Shown here one piece after another: positions 1 to 40,235 of a stretch of 64,000 bases of DNA. Under the pieces are notes generated by a model. The model did not search any database, had not been told where the DNA came from, and saw only the letters and a list, made by a program, of their open reading frames with translations. Position 1 is the first letter of the stretch; the number at the start of each line of letters is the position of its first letter. Both the position numbers and the translations under genes were made by a program. Origin of the DNA: Maea johnstoni. Its lineage: Eukaryota > Annelida > Polychaeta > Spionida > Magelonidae. The stretch is from assembly GCA_963942565.1 (NCBI GenBank), contig OZ012686.1:14428004-14492003 (forward strand), read 5' to 3'.

Positions 1-21355
<21,355 letters not shown>

Positions 21356-21720
21356 GTTTTTTTCTTTTACTGCGCAACCGCAACACGTCAGCATAAAGTA
21401 ACGCCATCTGTCGGCAAACTTGAAATTTACGTTGGCAGGTGCGACCACATAGATTGTCGATATATGAATAAACTGAATGAAATACGGACAGTGAGTTAGA
21501 TAAGAATATTGATCTAAAATCAAAGGAGATACTTTGAAATCAGTATTTGAATAGTTTATCATTGATTACAACAACAACAAGTTTCATGTAATAGATTGCA
21601 ATATATGGAAGGCACACTTTCATTTACCAGACTGGTTCCACATTTAAAAATAAGAAATAAATTGTTATAAATTGAAAATTGAGTGCTCGATAAATATATC
21701 CCAACTATGAGTACACATAA
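21356..21720. other. Upstream region of the TANGO1-like gene
   Basis: Immediately 5' of the start codon on the minus strand. It presumably contains the promoter and 5' UTR, but I see no TATA box or other site I would defend. Confidence 0.35.
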
Positions 21721-21721
21721 T

Positions 21722-22941
<1,220 letters not shown>

Positions 22942-22958
22942 TATATAGATGGATGGAT

Positions 22959-23047
<89 letters not shown>
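22942..23047. repeat. (GGAT)n and (AT)n microsatellite
   Basis: A short GGAT run followed by about 86 bp of AT and then GATA-like units. Confidence 0.95.
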
Positions 23048-23052
<5 letters not shown>

Positions 23053-23520
23053 ATAGATCGATAGATAGATATATTGATACACCAAATGTAATATTACATT
23101 TGATGTAGTTTTTCTATTTCATTTATGGTTGACTGCTCGTTCGGTCAGTTATTACTTTAAGGGTAAATCTATCATCACATCTATGGTTGATATTACATTT
23201 GATGTAATTTCTTTTGTCACATTTCTGGTTGTCATTTCATCTGGCTTAATATTTTTATTATATTTACGGTTGCAATTACATGTGATATCATATAATACAT
23301 TTGGAGCTGTATCACTAACACACGTCATTGTACACATTAGCGTCAGCCAAGGTAACCCTCTCTTTACTTCTTTTACTTAATGCTTCGAAACCAAACAACT
23401 CGTTTCACTTTAAGAATTCTAAACCTATATGGTTCTGTCTGTTTACAAAAACTCCTCACCTTAAACAACTGGAAATTGTTCACGAAACCTAAATAGCATA
23501 AAACGTCGAAGGGCATGTGT
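23048..23520. other. Intergenic stretch with ATTACATTTGATGT duplications
   Basis: AATATTACATTTGATGTA and GATATTACATTTGATGTAA recur about 90 bp apart. No gene. Confidence 0.35.
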
Positions 23521-23521
23521 T

Positions 23522-23738
23522 CCTTTAACCTTTCCAATGATGAGACTACTTTCGTCCCAAGACATAGACGCACAGATTTTTGAAAAAAAATCTAAACCTC
23601 GTCAGGTTGGTATTCATTGGATAGCACTCACAGAGTAATTTCAGATGAGTAACCATGTGCCAGGGTTTCAGTTATCTTTTAGGCTTTTTGCATAATTTTG
23701 TATTGGCCAAATTTGCCCTCAGCAGCTTAACGGTTAAG
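23522..23738. mobile_element. Short TIR element, TTAACCCTT family (copy 2)
   Basis: From TTTAACCTTTCCAATGATGAG to CAGCAGCTTAACGGTTAAGG. It shares GTGCCAGGGTTTCAG and TTTTGTATTGGCCAAAT with the other copies. Confidence 0.65.
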
Positions 23739-24582
23739 GAATACACTACTTTTAATCAAATACTGTAAAATGTTTAATATTTGCTTCTAGTTATTATTGG
23801 CATATTAGATTTAGTACTAGTATTTGTGTAGTTGTTCGTGTTGGCTAAGTCACGAAATGCAAGATGTTCCGTCAGTATCCTTATCCTTGCTGAAAGATTA
23901 ATGGGTCTCTGCATGCCATTCAGGAAAACAAAAAGTTAAGAGTTTTTTGTGCAAATCAAAATTAATTTGACGTAATTAATATGAGACTATCGATTCCGAA
24001 GGAACTTATATATAAACGTTATAATCAGATACGCTTCTTCATAATTCAACCTCGACCTGAATTGGATATGTATATATAAAGTGTTTACAGTGTAATTCTT
24101 GAAGCTTATCATCGAATACTTTACAATGGTTTTAGATAGCAACCCCTTTATAGTATCACGCAAACCTGCAGGAATTCTTGGTTTTTGTTTAGTTCCTCGT
24201 CATCCGTTCTGCCATTTTAGACTAAATCGTTACTGCTACTAGCCAAGGGTGAAGGCGACAGAATCTTCTGGAAAAAACACCCAAGCACTTCTATCAGAAC
24301 TCGAAGCTTTCGCCTAATTGCGCAGTACATTAGACTGCCCGGCTGCGGGGCAACCCAACTTCCTGTTTCTAGAACAACACCATACAAATCTTAACATGTC
24401 ATTAATCATACTACTACTGATAATACTAATAATAATGATGATTTAAATAATGATGATAATAATGATATTCATAATTATAATGATAATAATAATAAACTAC
24501 TCCTACTACTACAACTATTACTATTAATGTTATTTCCCCATACCTTTTAGTACCCTTAACGTGCTTCCTATTTGTTTTATTC

Positions 24583-24589
<7 letters not shown>
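23739..24589. other. Intergenic stretch, AT-rich, nothing recognised
   Basis: Contains a loose AATAATGATGAT tract at about 24,420-24,500. No gene or complete element seen. Confidence 0.4.
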
Positions 24590-24645
<56 letters not shown>

Positions 24646-24648
24646 TCA
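24590..24648. repeat. (CTA)n microsatellite
   Basis: About 58 bp of ACTACT triplets, flanked on both sides by similar text (CCCATACC..TTTAGTACCCTT and ACGT(G/A)CTTCCTAT). Confidence 0.9.
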
Positions 24649-24789
24649 TTTACCCATACCGTTAACGTTTAGTACCCTTTACGTACTTCCTATTATTTTA
24701 TTTCTTAGGAAACGAAACCCGTTTTAATAGCGGCGGATAGGGCTCATGTACGTCAGTGCAAAGACGTACATAAGGGTTGCCAACAATCT

Positions 24790-25062
24790 TGGATTAAGAA
24801 AAGAATGGATATGTAACGAGAGACCAATTACTATATGCCCTATAGTTACATGCTAGCCTCATGCCAGGACTAGCAGATAAGGCAGCAGCACGAGGTCACG
24901 TGGGAAAAAGGACCAATCAGGGCTCCCGCATCGATTACATTACAGAGAAACCTTATCTCCACCACCTGCTGGGGGTGCCCAGAGCACCTATTAGCGACTA
25001 TTAATTGACACTGGTCGAGGCTAGCATGTTCAGGTTGACCGGCTGGTTTCCATTCCATGTGT
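24790..25062. mobile_element. AGAATGGATATGTA-type dispersed repeat (copy 1)
   Basis: Runs from AAGAAAAGAATGGATATGTA to GTTGACCGGCTGGTTTCC. It shares AGAGACCAATTACTATAT and GAGGTCACGTGGGA with copies at about 37,468-37,730 and 62,235-62,495. The ends of the 37-kb copy are weakly inverted, so it is a non-autonomous DNA element or similar. Confidence 0.6.
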
Positions 25063-25704
25063 TGGTCTTCTAAGCAACAATGTATGGAATATAAGGATTT
25101 CTAGAGACGGTTTTCTCCCCACGTGATTGTCCTAAATTTGTCCCATGCACAGACCTATTCTGTGATATGCGTTTACGACATGCTCAGTGCCCCTAGCTGA
25201 TAATCAAGACACTTCGCTACGTCAGAGTCTCCCATTTGTAACGTTGCACGACGTGCTATTTCTATGGGCTAAGGTGTCGACGTCAGGAAAGTTTAGATGT
25301 CTATCTGTTCCTACGTTCTACCCATTTTTTTCCACAATTTGCTCCATTAGAACTAAACGTCTTCTTCAAAGCTGGATATCCCACAAGGTTCAGGGTCGTT
25401 ATACCCACCTACCCGAACGGCCACCTGCCAGTATGGCCAATTTCCGGGTCTTTATGGCCACCTTCAGTGAGTCATTATGGCCAACTCCACAAAAAAGGTG
25501 ATATAAAGCAAGTTATTATTATTAAAGATTTAGGAGGAATATATGTCAAACTCCCATGAATTAAGTCACTTGATGAGTGCTTTTAGGACTAGTGATAGAG
25601 GTTTTAGGAAGGAAAATGGGTCGCCATTGTTTGGCCTACTCACAATTGTCAAGAACCTCCATTACTGAGTAGTGTACACTTTGAATTATAAGTTTAGGGT
25701 ATAA
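25063..25704. other. Intergenic stretch, nothing recognised
   Basis: A 104-codon frame on the plus strand at 25,187-25,501 has no recognisable domain and uses an ordinary composition. I do not call it a gene. Confidence 0.35.
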
Positions 25705-25902
25705 CTAATAATGGTATAAGGTCCTGTCACCTCCCACAATAGGTACTTTCGATCCCTTATAATTAGACATTCCTTTATAACGATGGCTCGTCACGCCCTG
25801 CATTGAACCCAATTCTGGCATCATTCTTTTGTTATACATATAGTTAGCATAAGTCCTTTTGATTCCAGTACCACGCACAGGCCGTGGACCTTTGTTAGAC
25901 AT
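25705..25902 (-). CDS. Possible small basic protein, 65 aa, unrecognised
   Basis: ATG at 25902 with A at -3 reads MSNKGPRPVRGTGIKRTYAN, then YMYNKRMMPELGSM, ending DRTLYHY and TAG. The composition (K, R, Y, G, M) is less random than that of neighbouring ORFs and has no repeat origin that I can see. It could be a small intronless gene, a retrocopy fragment, or the last exon of something spliced. No family is recognised. Only length, start context and composition support it. Confidence 0.3.
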   Translation of the reverse strand: MSNKGPRPVRGTGIKRTYANYMYNKRMMPELGSMQGVTSHRYKGMSNYKGSKVPIVGGDRTLYHY

Positions 25903-25909
25903 CTTTTAT

Positions 25910-26452
25910 AAAAATTCAACGGTATTGCACGTTTATATCCAAAAAGTGTTGAAAAAGAATTTTATTTTTTTTCGCACGTTTTCGCAAAAAGTGTCGGAAA
26001 GATATGATTTTTTTCTGCACGTATGGTCTTTCGTTGTAGATCTAGTAGAATTAATATAGATTTTCAATCCAACAAAGCCAAACCCGAACTCAATATAAGC
26101 GCTTGTTGCCTCGGCTAAGCTATAATGCGAGGGGCCGTATAAAGAGTGCACCACCGAATATAAAGCGTAATAAGAAAATTTGCACGTTTTCCAAAATGTC
26201 TTGAAAAAAATATTTGATTTTTCCCGCACGTTTTTCAACAAACATTTGATTTTTTTCGCATATTTCCAAAAAGTGGTGGAAAAATATTTGACTTTTTCGT
26301 CTGTCACGTATGCTCTTTCGTAGTGTCCATCTCAGCCCTGCTAATATTTTTTTTTATCACACATCCAGTGTTGCGCCATCTGGCGAGATCAATGAGAACG
26401 AAAAAGCCACAGACGTTGGTTGGTTACTATAAGGCCAAAGTTTCAGTTACTT
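25910..26452. other. Intergenic stretch with TTTTTCGCACGTTTTC-like repeats
   Basis: Several short pieces such as TTTTCGCACG and CAAAAAGTGTTGAAAAA recur in about 25,930-26,300. No gene is seen. The plus and minus ORFs here are composition artefacts. Confidence 0.4.
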
Positions 26453-26453
26453 T

Positions 26454-27426
26454 ATAGCTAATTCAAGCTAACAATGAGCGATAGTACAAGTTCAGGAGTA
26501 TAGTCCATTCACTCTGCACAAAAGATTGATAGACCCTACAGGTGGACGTGTGACCTCTACATGTCCACTTGTAAAGTATACAGAGGGGTTCTGCCAATAG
26601 CCAAGTAAGTTTTCTGGGTCACAGAGTAGGGAGGCTCCCCAGGGGTATCATATATCAAGTACCACAATCTCTACATCTCTTTTTAGACTAGTGTCCCATG
26701 TACCAATTTCCCCTTTAAGGCCCAGTCACACTAGGGTCCGACCATCGCACGATTTTAAAATCGGCAGGTCGGACCCGATTTTTTCACCTATCGCCTGCGT
26801 CTAAAAAGTCGGTACTGGGTTAATATCGTATATGTCGCAGTCACACTAGAGCTCGACTATCGCACGATTTTAAAATCGGCAGGTCGGACCCGATTTTTTC
26901 ACCTATCGTGCGTTCGTCGCATCCGATTTTTAGGCCAAATACAAAATCGGATCCGACTAAAAAAAGTCAGTACTGATTTGCGAACCTGTTTGCAAATCAG
27001 TGCCGATTTTTGAAAAGTCGCAAGACAATTTTTTGACGCATTTTTCTAGCAATAAAATCGGCTCCGATGAATCGTAAAAGTGTGACTGCAAACATCGCAC
27101 GACTACTTTATCGCAAGACAAATCATTGACTCATTTTTCTAGCAATAAAAAAATCGGAACGTCCAGTTCCGATTTTAAAACAAGCAAAATCGGATCCGAT
27201 TTTAAAATCGTGCGATAGTCGGACCCTAGTGTGACTGGGCCTTTAGTTCCCCCTATGTTCTAGTTCTCCACACTCAGTGACTGCTAACCACAAACCGACC
27301 CAGATTTCTATAAGTGGACACATGTGCTTGACCTGAACACCAATAGAGAACAAGCCTGTTCTTACAGGCAAACAGTTGAAAGTTATAAACCCATTCGCTT
27401 TGCTCATTGTAAGCTTAAATTAGCAA
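26454..27426. mobile_element. TIR element, AGCTAATTCAAGCTAACAATG ends, interrupted by a second element
   Basis: The left end ATAGCTAATTCAAGCTAAC and right end GCTCATTGTAAGC are inverted. The same element, inverted and uninterrupted, is at 47,041-47,495. Here it is split by the 525-bp element at 26,718-27,242. Non-coding. Confidence 0.75.
26718..27242. mobile_element. 525-bp nested TIR element with TTA target duplication (Harbinger-like)
   Basis: The ends AGGCCCAGTCACACTAGGG and CCCTAGTGTGACTGGGCCT are perfect inverted repeats. TTA flanks both sides (26,715-26,717 and 27,243-27,245). The uninterrupted host copy at 47.2 kb has a single unfilled site with one substitution. A 3-bp TTA target fits PIF/Harbinger-type elements. 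An internal direct repeat carries CAGTCACACTAG and GCACGATTTTAAAATCGGC a second time. Confidence 0.8.
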
Positions 27427-27430
27427 TGTC

Positions 27431-28189
27431 TTTCATAAAGATAGGGATATCAAAAAGGCATTGTACCTCCAGCACCCTGCCAAGACGTCTGTGTTACCTA
27501 CACCTTGAGCGGCGTTGTGAGTTTTCTTATGGTTACTTATCAATCAGACCTGTTGAATACGCCTTTCCTCCATATCACGAAGGAAGATTGTTTGATATTG
27601 AAATATTTGCCAAATATGATCTATCAGTTTTGAATTACTCAAGCTCCCCTGTTGATGGGGAAGGTTTTTAGATACAGGCATACTAGCTTGCAATTATATA
27701 TCACATGCATTTTAACATGACGTACATCTTTTACTCAAAGCGTCAAGGTGCAGCGACGTCCCGGAGGTCACGTGTCTATTGCCATGTAGCGTGGGAAAGT
27801 GATTCCCCGTGGGATCGTGTTACACAGGTAGGAACGCGGTGGCCGTGGTAAGGTTAGACTTCTAAATGGTGCCGCTGTAGGGTTAGGTTTAGGATTAGGT
27901 TTAGGGTTAGTGTTATGGTAAGTTGACTGGAATAATGGCGTGAATTTACAGGGTAACACAATCCAATGGGCAGAGTTCATAGTGGTCCAAGAAGGGTCAT
28001 TAAGTATAGGTCAGTGTCAAAATTGCACTTGTAACTACTAAATTACTTACTTCTCCAGTGAAATTTGGATTTATATTCTATTTGTAAAAAAATTGTTCTT
28101 CCTATCATATTATACTGTTTTATTGTAATTTTTAAATGATTTTCACACTTTTGGCCTAATGCTGTGATGATGGTGACAGTTTCAAGATA
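27431..28189. other. Intergenic stretch with short telomere-like run
   Basis: About 27,880-27,925 contains GGGTTAGG, TTTAGGATTAGG and TTTAGGGTTAG. No gene. Confidence 0.4.
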
Positions 28190-28545
28190 ACATAACTTTT
28201 TAGCACTCTTGGCCCCTTTCTAACGATTGTTATCCAATCCCAAGTTTTCTTTAACTTAGCTGCTTGAGCTGACCTGGATAGGACCACAGTTTCTAGTTTA
28301 GTGTTTTACCTCAAATGACATTTTCTTGAACAATCAAGGGTACATTTGCTTTGTAGATACCTTGCACATCTGCTAAATATACTAGGCTAGGGTAACTGGA
28401 TGGAAAATTTGGAGTTCCTGCAAGATAATACCTTACAGCACACGATTATGGTAGAAAGTGTACTTATGAAAGTAGTTCAACAAGTTAGAGACAGTAAAAT
28501 TTCCACCTAAGTCTTGTGCTATAAGATACTATCTTGCAGGGACTC
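28190..28545. repeat. Dispersed repeat, inverted relative to 52.62-52.87 kb
   Basis: Shares AACTTAGCTGCTTGAGCT, CCTGG(A/G)TAGGACCACAG and CTAGGCTAGGGTAACT with the reverse complement of about 52,620-52,870. Ends are not defined. Confidence 0.55.
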
Positions 28546-29743
28546 CACATTAATATCAAGAAATAACATCAAACCTAAAGCTTCAAAATATAAGATTCGT
28601 TTTTATTTTTTCTATGTCAAAGTTAAACAAGATAATTGTTACCAAATTGGCCGGCAACCTGAAAGCCTGGCTGGAATATCAGATCTTCAGCATTCAAATT
28701 TAGCGCTTGCCCTGTTGCCCACCTAGCCATCAAGAGGTGCGGGCAAGTGGATTGAGATAGCCATAAACCAGCAATGACTCTTTTGTCTGAAAAGGCTCCC
28801 CTGGAAGCCTGGGCCACATTGAATTATTGAATTATTAGATGCACCCAACCTGACAGCCCAAACTCTGCCAGGACTCCAGAAAGTGGAGAGGGGATTAGAG
28901 AAAGAACGAAATTGAATCAGGGGTGTCCAAATATTATTAGTCCCGGAGGAAAGTCACTACATCCTAGAGCACAGCAATTTACGTAGACAGAGGTTCGATA
29001 ATAGCTATGAATATTGTCATCAGGTAGCACTACTATATGTTAGCCCTTATTGCAATAGTTAAGACCAAGACCAATCAATAGACAGTATTAGTAAATGGAG
29101 TTCACTGGTCTATAAATACAATTAGTATCAAAAATAAGTGAAATATCTGATAGGCACAATTGGTGATGATTTGCGAAAAATTCCAAGTCAAACAGTGCTT
29201 CGAACTTTTGGTTTGTTGCACGTTATGAAGCCCCTGTCCCATGCTGGTGTGACAATGCGACAGTTGGACACCCCTTTGAATGTGCACTGTCACAGCAGAA
29301 AATAACACCCCAAATCAGATGGGAGAAGAGGAGGAAATAAATGGCACATGTGGAGCATCACCCCTCTTCAAGTCTACTGTCTCCATGCCCACAGACATCT
29401 TCTACCGAACTAGTTCAATTTCAAACCATGCATTTTCCTTTTCTTATCCATGACATGACACTTGAATAGTTTATCACAAATATGTTAATAAAAAGGTGTT
29501 GTTTGAGGGACTCAGAGTTTTGGTTTGCACTTTTGTTTCAATAATTATTTACAGTGCAAACATACAGTGCCTCTGACAATAACCAGAAAATTCTACAGGC
29601 CTGGTAGGGCTATTAGCACCTGAGATATACTAGCCCTTCTCTAACCTGTGCTTGCCCTACCTGAAAATCTAAATAACTAAACTTAACCCCTTTTGTTACC
29701 GAAACAGCCAAGAAAATATGCTATTGATTTAGATTTTTCTCTA
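28546..29743. other. Intergenic stretch, nothing recognised
   Basis: No ORF with family resemblance, no array and no TIR pair seen. Confidence 0.4.
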
Positions 29744-29977
29744 AGGCCTAGAAAAAAATTGTTGGTTTCCTGTAACAGTACGAAAAAAAAAGAATAGGTA
29801 GGTTGTTAAATTATCTTTTTTTTTGGATTATTTTTTTGGTCAAAAATGGGTGTTGTATGCATGTTTTACGTTGGTAAGGAGTTGGGAGGGCAGAAAAAAT
29901 TAAGGGTAGGGATTTTTTTGAATAAAAACTTGTTAGGGTAAGGTTACAGGAAACAAACAACTTTTTATTTAGGCCTA
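29744..29977. mobile_element. TIR element, GGCCTAAAAA family (copy 2)
   Basis: GGCCTAGAAAAAAATTGTTGG at the left and CAACTTTTTATTTAGGCC at the right, with GTTTCCTGTAAC and GTTACAGGAAAC inverted inside them. Confidence 0.8.
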
Positions 29978-30437
29978 AGCACCAACCAAAATTTCAATAT
30001 GTCAAATAATCAATCTTATCATGACTGGTAAATTTGGACTGGTCTATTAGGGCTAAAAGGGTTGGAAATTTACTAGTTATGTAAGCCCCTATTTACATTT
30101 TTATTAGTCCAGACTGGTAGGGCTATCTTTTATGTTGAACACTGATACACATGTGAATAAAAATGAACCTAATCATATATCTATTTTAATGCCACTTTTT
30201 GGAGTACAATTAAAAAGCTGATCAGCATGTCCCATCCTTCATTGGATGGGGTATTAAATACAATGAACTCTTTTGCTGCTCTGGATCATATCGCTGGGTG
30301 TGAATACTGAATAGTAGTTCAATCAGGGTATAATTATTCACCATTCACCTGCCAACCAGTGATATGTAGGAAGATTAGAAGTTAGCCCACAGACATCAAG
30401 AATATATATATATATATATTTTATAATACATCTACTT

Positions 30438-30897
30438 ACCATAATTTCGCGTGTATAAGACGCACCTGTATATAAGACGCACCCCTTGTCCAGGCCTTTA
30501 AAATAATGTATAGATCTTAGCTTTGTGTATAGTGCGCACCCCCTTTTCGGAATTATTATAGGAAATCAACTCCTCATGAATAACGCTAGAAAGCCTGTAA
30601 AACACATATTGAGATGAGTGAAATGTGACATCAACGTGACATCAATGCTTATCACCCCGTGTCGGTGCCCACTACCCATTGTCCTAGGCATGTCACATGG
30701 ATTGTAATCAGTACATTCTAGTGGAGGGTGGTACGGTAATTACAATTCATATATGACGAGGGAGAGATTGATGCACATCGTCTTGGCCGCATGATGTAAA
30801 ACACCCGAGATCTCTAGCTTTGTGTATAAGGCGCACCCCCGATTTTAGTGTAAAAATTAGTGTAAAAAAGTGTGTCTTATACACGCGAAATAACGGT
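30438..30897. mobile_element. 460-bp TIR element, TTTCGCGTGTATAAGACGC ends
   Basis: Left ATTTCGCGTGTATAAGACGC and right CTTATACACGCGAAAT are inverted. GTATAAGACGCACC and GTATAAGGCGCACCCCC recur inside. Non-coding MITE. Confidence 0.8.
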
Positions 30898-30944
30898 TTA
30901 TGTTCTGAGAGGAAGGCTAACCCACTTGCACCTGCATATTTGAA

Positions 30945-31345
30945 CACGTTCTGAAACTACATCACCTCATGTATTGAACATGTCTAACTCTAAGGGTAAT
31001 TCTAGTAAATCTTAAAGAGCTATTACTACACTAGTAAAATACATTGAATTCATAAAAATATATCATACCCTTCATTCTCATTTTAAGAGTTCAGAAACAA
31101 CATGTATTGAACATTTTTAACTCTTAATGTTATTCTAATTGGTAAATCTGAAGGGAGAGCTATTACCACACTAAGTAAAAATACACTGAATTCGTAAAAA
31201 TATATCACTCTTCATTCTCATATCAAGAGTTCAGAAACTAGATGTATTGAACATGTTTAACTCTAAATGTTAAAGAGCAATTACTACACTAGTAAAAAAT
31301 ACACTGAATTTATGAAAATATATCATACCCTTTATTCTCATTTCA
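30945..31345. repeat. About 140-bp tandem repeat, 3 copies
   Basis: Units share ATGTATTGAACAT, TTACTACACTAGTAAAA and AAATATATCATACCC. The third unit is slightly shorter. Confidence 0.8.
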
Positions 31346-32222
31346 AGCGCCAGGAAAAGGAGGAAAATGCATTTAAGAGAATCTAGACCCCTAGAGCTTC
31401 TAGCTGCCGCTAAAAAAGATTATGGTATATATTAGTTATTTATACAATTTTTTAGCATATTTGTTCTGGGCTCCTAGAACAGCAGTAGGAAAGTTTTTCG
31501 GGCTCCTAGATCCTCGGCTGGGCTCGGGCTCCTAGAAAGTTTTGCCGAGTGGCCATTCAAGCCTGTCACTAGAAAAGATAAGTTCTGACATGGAATCTTG
31601 GGTCCAATTTGCCCCGCCTGACTACCGGCGTACCAGGAAATGACCTTTTAAAGATATTTTTTGACAAAAACAAGATTATTTTGCTGGACAAGGACAGTTG
31701 CATGTATCTGAGAAGTCCTTTACCAAAGTTAAACCTAAATATATCTATTTTTTTCAAAAACTCTTTTAGTATCATATCTAGGTTACTAATTACTTTGCTT
31801 TCAGAAATTATGCATTAATTATTTAAACAATGAGACAACATAAAAAAGATTTTTTTTTTTTTAGTGGTAACAATTACAGTAAACAAAGTGGCAATCCTAT
31901 TGTGAATACAAATGTCCGAGAACAATGGTGATTCATTGTAATTGTGGGTTTATAGCATTCAGAGCATTATACAATAGTAAGATGTCAGATTAACAACAAT
32001 TGAAACTGCAGTTGAAAGATTTATGATCAATCATGAATGTCAATGTGTCCTGCCATCTTGTTGATCATGTGACTTATTAGTCTCGGAATTTCGAAACAAC
32101 ATTCTGATGTTGTTGCACAAATTTCTGAATGAAATATCATCAATATTGTTTTCAGTGTCACATACCTTTCTGGGAAATGTTAGGGAATCTACATAATATC
32201 TCGCAATAGAAAAGTATTGACC
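31346..32222. other. 3' flank of FBXL-A
   Basis: About 31,870-32,075 is homologous, in inverted orientation, to about 45,900-46,530 downstream of FBXL-B. It contains a single unit of the sequence that forms the 30-bp minisatellite there. No polyadenylation signal that I would defend. Confidence 0.5.
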
Positions 32223-38566
<6,344 letters not shown>

Positions 38567-38779
38567 TGCGAAGGCACGTGTATTTGAAAGTACCGCTGTA
38601 GCCAGGTAGCGTGGAGATCTGATGGCTGTCGAAACATGTCGAGATAATACAGGCCAATAAGCTATGTCTCGCACTATAGACTAGCGCCCGTCTATAATCC
38701 CGTCACGGATTATTTATTGCGCGCCGGCTGCTGCAGTAGTTTAGCCTAGCTACTAGGCTTTACTCAACCGTGTTTTTCT

Positions 38780-39009
<230 letters not shown>

Positions 39010-39038
39010 CTAGTACTACATAGGGACTTGTGGCCATT

Positions 39039-39352
39039 TATAGTCTGTTAGACCCAAGCTTGGGTGACCGTTTTTCCTCTTTAATGTTACAAAAAGTTCG
39101 TGTTTGACATCCAAGCTTGGCAAACATCTTAAGGAGCACTAACGTGTGCATTCTTGTATAAATATACTTTTCGTCTCAACTCCGCAAAATGTTGATTTTG
39201 CTCATAAGGTCCCATTGTAAGATTTGCACATTGCCAACAATACACGCATTAGTGCTTGTGAGATGTTTGCCAAGTTTGGATGTCAAACACGAACTTTTTG
39301 TACCAAAAAAGAGGAAAAGCGGTCAGCCAAGTTTGGGTCAGACAGATTATAG
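39039..39352. mobile_element. 314-bp foldback element with about 90-bp inverted ends
   Basis: TATAGTCTGTTAGACCCAAG at the left is mirrored by GGGTCAGACAGATTATAG. AAAAAGTTCGTGTTTGACAT and its inverse continue the arms. Non-coding; the ORFs over it are shadows. Confidence 0.85.
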
Positions 39353-39865
39353 TTCACACAATTGCTACACGAGGGGGTTGCAATGGTAGTATATTCCCAA
39401 TTTCCCTGCTAGTATACTGCAGTGCCATCTATCCACAAGGGATGACATTCACATTTATTGTACCTCATGTAAGGATACTCTTATCCTATTGGATGAGAGC
39501 CATGTGTCAAAAATGCTGGCTACCTGCGTCTCTGTAGGTTCCTTGACAGCGGTCACCATTCGACTTAATGTCACCCTTTGTCAAGGAACCGAGAATTTTA
39601 AACCTACTGTTTCATGAATCCCTCTATTGTTAAGGACGTCATGCTTTCAAGTTCCCCACGCGTGGCGAAAATATGTCAAGGTCTGAGCAGAATGCCGCCG
39701 TCAACAATGAAATTGTCTTATGCTGAGAACAACGATAAAGAAAATAACATTGACTCATCATCGTAGCCTTTATGAGTGCTTCAAGCAGCAGGCCGCTTTA
39801 AGGAAGTGGCCATGGGGGAGGAGGATATCACAAGACTGTGTGGTATGACGTTGTTTGGTATAATA

Positions 39866-40011
39866 AAACAAATGCAACATCTCTGTGGGGTTGCCAGCGT
39901 GATTGTATCCCCCGAGGGAGCTTTGTCACCCGAGGGCAAAGCCCGGGGGTGAAAAAGCTCCCTCGGGGATACAATCATGCTGGCTACCCCACAGAGATGT
40001 TGCATTTGTTT
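39866..40011. mobile_element. 146-bp perfect-style hairpin element (copy 1)
   Basis: AAACAAATGCAACATCTCTG and CAGAGATGTTGCATTTGTTT are inverted, and GAGGGAGCTTT and AAAGCTCCCTC continue the stem around a GC-rich loop with CCCGAGGGC. It ends 90 bp before the FBXL-B start. Its sister copy is at 48,560-48,703. Confidence 0.85.
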
Positions 40012-40101
40012 AATGGCCTGGGAGGCAGGCTAGCATTAGCTCAGAGGACTGGCACTAGTCTAATGTCACGACTTCTACGGGTCCCAGTCAACACTTCAGC
40101 A

Positions 40102-40235
40102 ATGGGTGCGACATCTTCAAAAAGACGCTCCTCCGCAAGGGATTTGCACAAGACATCTATAGAAAATATCCCTGAGCCCTTGATTTTAGAAATCTTTAGT
40201 TACTTGTCGCTGAAGGAACTCTGTCAGATTGCGAG
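40102..40235 (+). CDS. FBXL-B exon 1: N-terminus and F-box start
   Basis: MGATSSKRRSSARDLHKTSI then ENIPEPLILEIFSYLSLKEL. It ends in phase 2 at a GTAAAC donor, exactly like FBXL-A exon 1. Confidence 0.8.
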
